DNA of 8,885 nucleotides from Chloroflexota bacterium (lineage in GTDB: Bacteria > Chloroflexota > Dehalococcoidia > JAUQQI01). Made by a program: the position numbers and the translations under genes. A model generated the notes under the pieces. The model ran no database searches, was not told where the DNA came from, and worked only from the letters and a program-made list of their open reading frames with translations. This document shows positions 7,165 to 8,885 of this stretch, piece after piece. Position 1 is the stretch's first letter. Each line of letters opens with the position of its first letter. The stretch is taken from NCBI GenBank assembly GCA_030549955.1, contig JAUQQI010000192.1, forward strand, positions 18,637 through 27,521. The letters are read 5' to 3'.

Positions 7165-8885
7165 ATGCCTGTCTATCGATACTCCGAATGGGACGGCACT
7201 CAGGATTTCGACCTTGATGCCGACGAGCTTTTAAAGGCGCTTTCGGACGACGTCCTGGCTCACGGCGACATCTCCCAGGCCCTGCGTCAGCTCCTCCGGC
7301 GGGGCTTTACCCGCCCGGATGGAACCCGTTTCATGGGCCTTCAGGAGCTGATGCAGCGGGTCCGTCAGGCCCGGCAACGGCGGCTTGACCAGTACAACCT
7401 GGGGTCCGTCCTGGATGACATTCGCAAAAAGCTCGACCAGGTTATTCAAACCGAGCGCCAGGGAATCGAACGCCGGCTTGCTGAGGCCCGGGGGCAGTCG
7501 CCCCAGGACGCTGACGACCCCCGGGTGAAAATGCTCGAAAAGGTCGCCCAGCGCAAGCTCGAGTTCCTCGACCGGCTCCCGCCCGACCTGGCCGGCCAGA
7601 TTAAGGCCCTCAACGATTACGAGTTCATGGACCCCGAAGCCCGGCGGCTCTTTCAGGAGCTCATGCAGATGCTCCAGGGCCAGGTGATGGATTCGTTCTT
7701 CCAGAACCTTTACCAGCAGCTCCAGAGCCTCACCCCGGAGGACCTGGCCCGGATCCGGGAGATGGTCCAGGAGCTCAACCGGATGCTCGAGCAGCGGATG
7801 CGGGGTCAGGAGCCCGACTTTGACCGCTTCATGCAGCAATTCGGAGACATGTTCGGGCCGAACCCGCCGCAGAGCCTTGACGAGCTCCTGGGGCAGATGC
7901 GTCAGCGGATGGCCATGATGCGGTCGCTGCTCGACTCGCTCTCGCCCCAGCAACGCCAGGCCCTTCAGGAGCTCCTGGAATCGGTCCTTAAGGATGAGGC
8001 CCTCCGGCAGGAGCTGGCGGCCCTGGCCGCCAACCTCGAATACCTGATGCCGACGGACGACCTGCGCAACCGCTACCCCTTCCGCGGCGACGAGCCTCTG
8101 AGCCTTCAGGAAGCCATGCGCCTGATGGAGGAACTACAGGCCCTCGACCAGCTCGAACAGCAGCTCCGGGCGGCCGAGCAGGGTCGGGGGCTCGACGACA
8201 TCGACGCCGAGCGGCTTCAGCAGTTGCTGGGTGACGAGGCCCGTCGAATGATTGACGCCCTCCGTCAGATGGCCCGCCTGCTCGAGGAGGCCGGCTACAT
8301 CCGGTCCCGGGGCAACCGCTGGGAGCTTACGCCCCGGGCCATGCGGAGGATCGGCCAGAAGGCCCTCCATGACATCTTTAACCAGATCAAGAAGGACCGG
8401 TTCGGCAAGCATGAGACCGCCTACCGGGGCCCCGGCAACGACCGGGCCGAGGAAACCAAGCCCTATGAGTTCGGCGACCCCTTCGACCTCCACCTCGAAC
8501 GAACCCTGATGAACAGCCTGACCCGGGAAGGCCCCCGGGTTCCGGTCAGGCTGTCGCCCAAAGACTTTGAGGTCTATCAGACCCGCCACACGAGCCAGAC
8601 GGCCACCGTCATGATGCTCGACCTGAGCTGGTCGATGGGACTGCGGGGGAACTTTTTTGCGGCGAAGAAGGTGGCCCTCGCCCTGAGCCAGCTTATCAAG
8701 ACCCAGTTCCCCCGGGATGTCCTGTATATCGTCGGGTTTTCAAGATATGCCCGGGAACTCACCGAGCAGGAACTCGCCGAGGCGACCGTTGACGAATACT
8801 CTTATGGCACTAACATTCAGCACGCCTTTATGCTCGCCCAGCGACTGCTGGCGAAGCATAACACGGCCAACAAGCAGATCATCAT
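7165..8885 (+). CDS. VWA (MIDAS) domain protein with long helical N-terminal region; incomplete at right edge
   Basis: 573 complete codons are present and the C-terminus lies outside the window. Residues 1 to about 480 are mostly charged, glutamine-rich helices of coiled-coil type (for example MRQRMAMMRSLLDSLSPQQR). They include a segment around 373-400 (LLEEAGYI, then WELTPRAMRRIGQKAL) that looks like a small winged-helix fold. A linker (TAYRGPGNDRAEETKPYEFG) follows. The VWA domain starts near 470. It carries the metal-ion-dependent adhesion site DLSWSM (D486, S488, S490) and the threonine of YGTN (T549) that usually completes metal coordination. The final Asp motif would fall just beyond the edge. 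VWA proteins of this type act with MoxR-like ATPases, binding the target protein through the metal site; the target here is unknown. There is no signal peptide, so it is probably cytoplasmic. ATG 7165 is supported by the ribosome binding site GGAGGGGG seven bases upstream. Confidence 0.93.
   Translation, partial: MPVYRYSEWDGTQDFDLDADELLKALSDDVLAHGDISQALRQLLRRGFTRPDGTRFMGLQELMQRVRQARQRRLDQYNLGSVLDDIRKKLDQVIQTERQGIERRLAEARGQSPQDADDPRVKMLEKVAQRKLEFLDRLPPDLAGQIKALNDYEFMDPEARRLFQELMQMLQGQVMDSFFQNLYQQLQSLTPEDLARIREMVQELNRMLEQRMRGQEPDFDRFMQQFGDMFGPNPPQSLDELLGQMRQRMAMMRSLLDSLSPQQRQALQELLESVLKDEALRQELAALAANLEYLMPTDDLRNRYPFRGDEPLSLQEAMRLMEELQALDQLEQQLRAAEQGRGLDDIDAERLQQLLGDEARRMIDALRQMARLLEEAGYIRSRGNRWELTPRAMRRIGQKALHDIFNQIKKDRFGKHETAYRGPGNDRAEETKPYEFGDPFDLHLERTLMNSLTREGPRVPVRLSPKDFEVYQTRHTSQTATVMMLDLSWSMGLRGNFFAAKKVALALSQLIKTQFPRDVLYIVGFSRYARELTEQELAEATVDEYSYGTNIQHAFMLAQRLLAKHNTANKQII

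Noticed and set aside
7231..7953. 240-codon minus-strand open frame under the VWA gene
   Set aside because: Leu/Pro/His-rich complement of the glutamine-rich helices on the real strand; an antisense artefact.

Overview
This is a GC-rich bacterial window, most likely from a member of the Chloroflexota. The assignment rests on protein signatures I recognise. One is a giant membrane protein carrying the Chloroflexi/archaeal 'YYY' (DUF2298) hallmarks. Another is a secreted GH99-like protein whose C-terminal half belongs to a type I associate with Chloroflexi. The third is a MoxR-type ATPase paired with a VWA protein of the long-helical kind. I cannot name the class or genus. No RNA genes, insertion sequences, CRISPR arrays or prophage signals are visible.

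Layout. Positions 1 to 3893 on the minus strand hold one very large integral membrane protein gene that is open at the left edge. It has an N-terminal GT39/PMT-like GT-C glycosyltransferase module and a C-terminal YYY/DUF2298 membrane module. As given, the gene is broken by a small frameshift near 3434, so it reads as a 5' fragment (3360-3893) and a 3' fragment (1-3433). A 146-base divergent intergenic region (3894-4039) follows. It holds a good sigma70-type promoter and a ribosome binding site for the plus-strand gene at 4040-5623. That gene encodes a secreted GH99-like glycoside hydrolase fused to a Chloroflexi-type C-terminal domain. A second, stronger promoter at 5660-5689 precedes a two-gene unit: a MoxR/ChlI-like AAA+ ATPase (5729-7129) and a VWA/MIDAS protein (7165 to the right edge, incomplete), separated by 35 bases.

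How they may work together. The divergent pair looks like cell-envelope carbohydrate metabolism: a lipid-linked-sugar type membrane transferase next to an exported hydrolase acting on glycans. The substrates are not deducible. The MoxR-VWA pair resembles the chaperone-like ATPase plus metal-binding VWA partner arrangement seen with cobalt and magnesium chelatases and the MoxR/CoxD-CoxE systems, which insert metals or remodel target proteins. Its target is unknown here.

The observations most worth a second look are the frameshift in the giant glycosyltransferase, its tandem GT-C architecture, inverted repeats placed at the same point of both predicted promoters, and the non-canonical Walker A and B motifs of the MoxR-like ATPase. 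I see no convincing evidence of a wholly new defence or mobile system.
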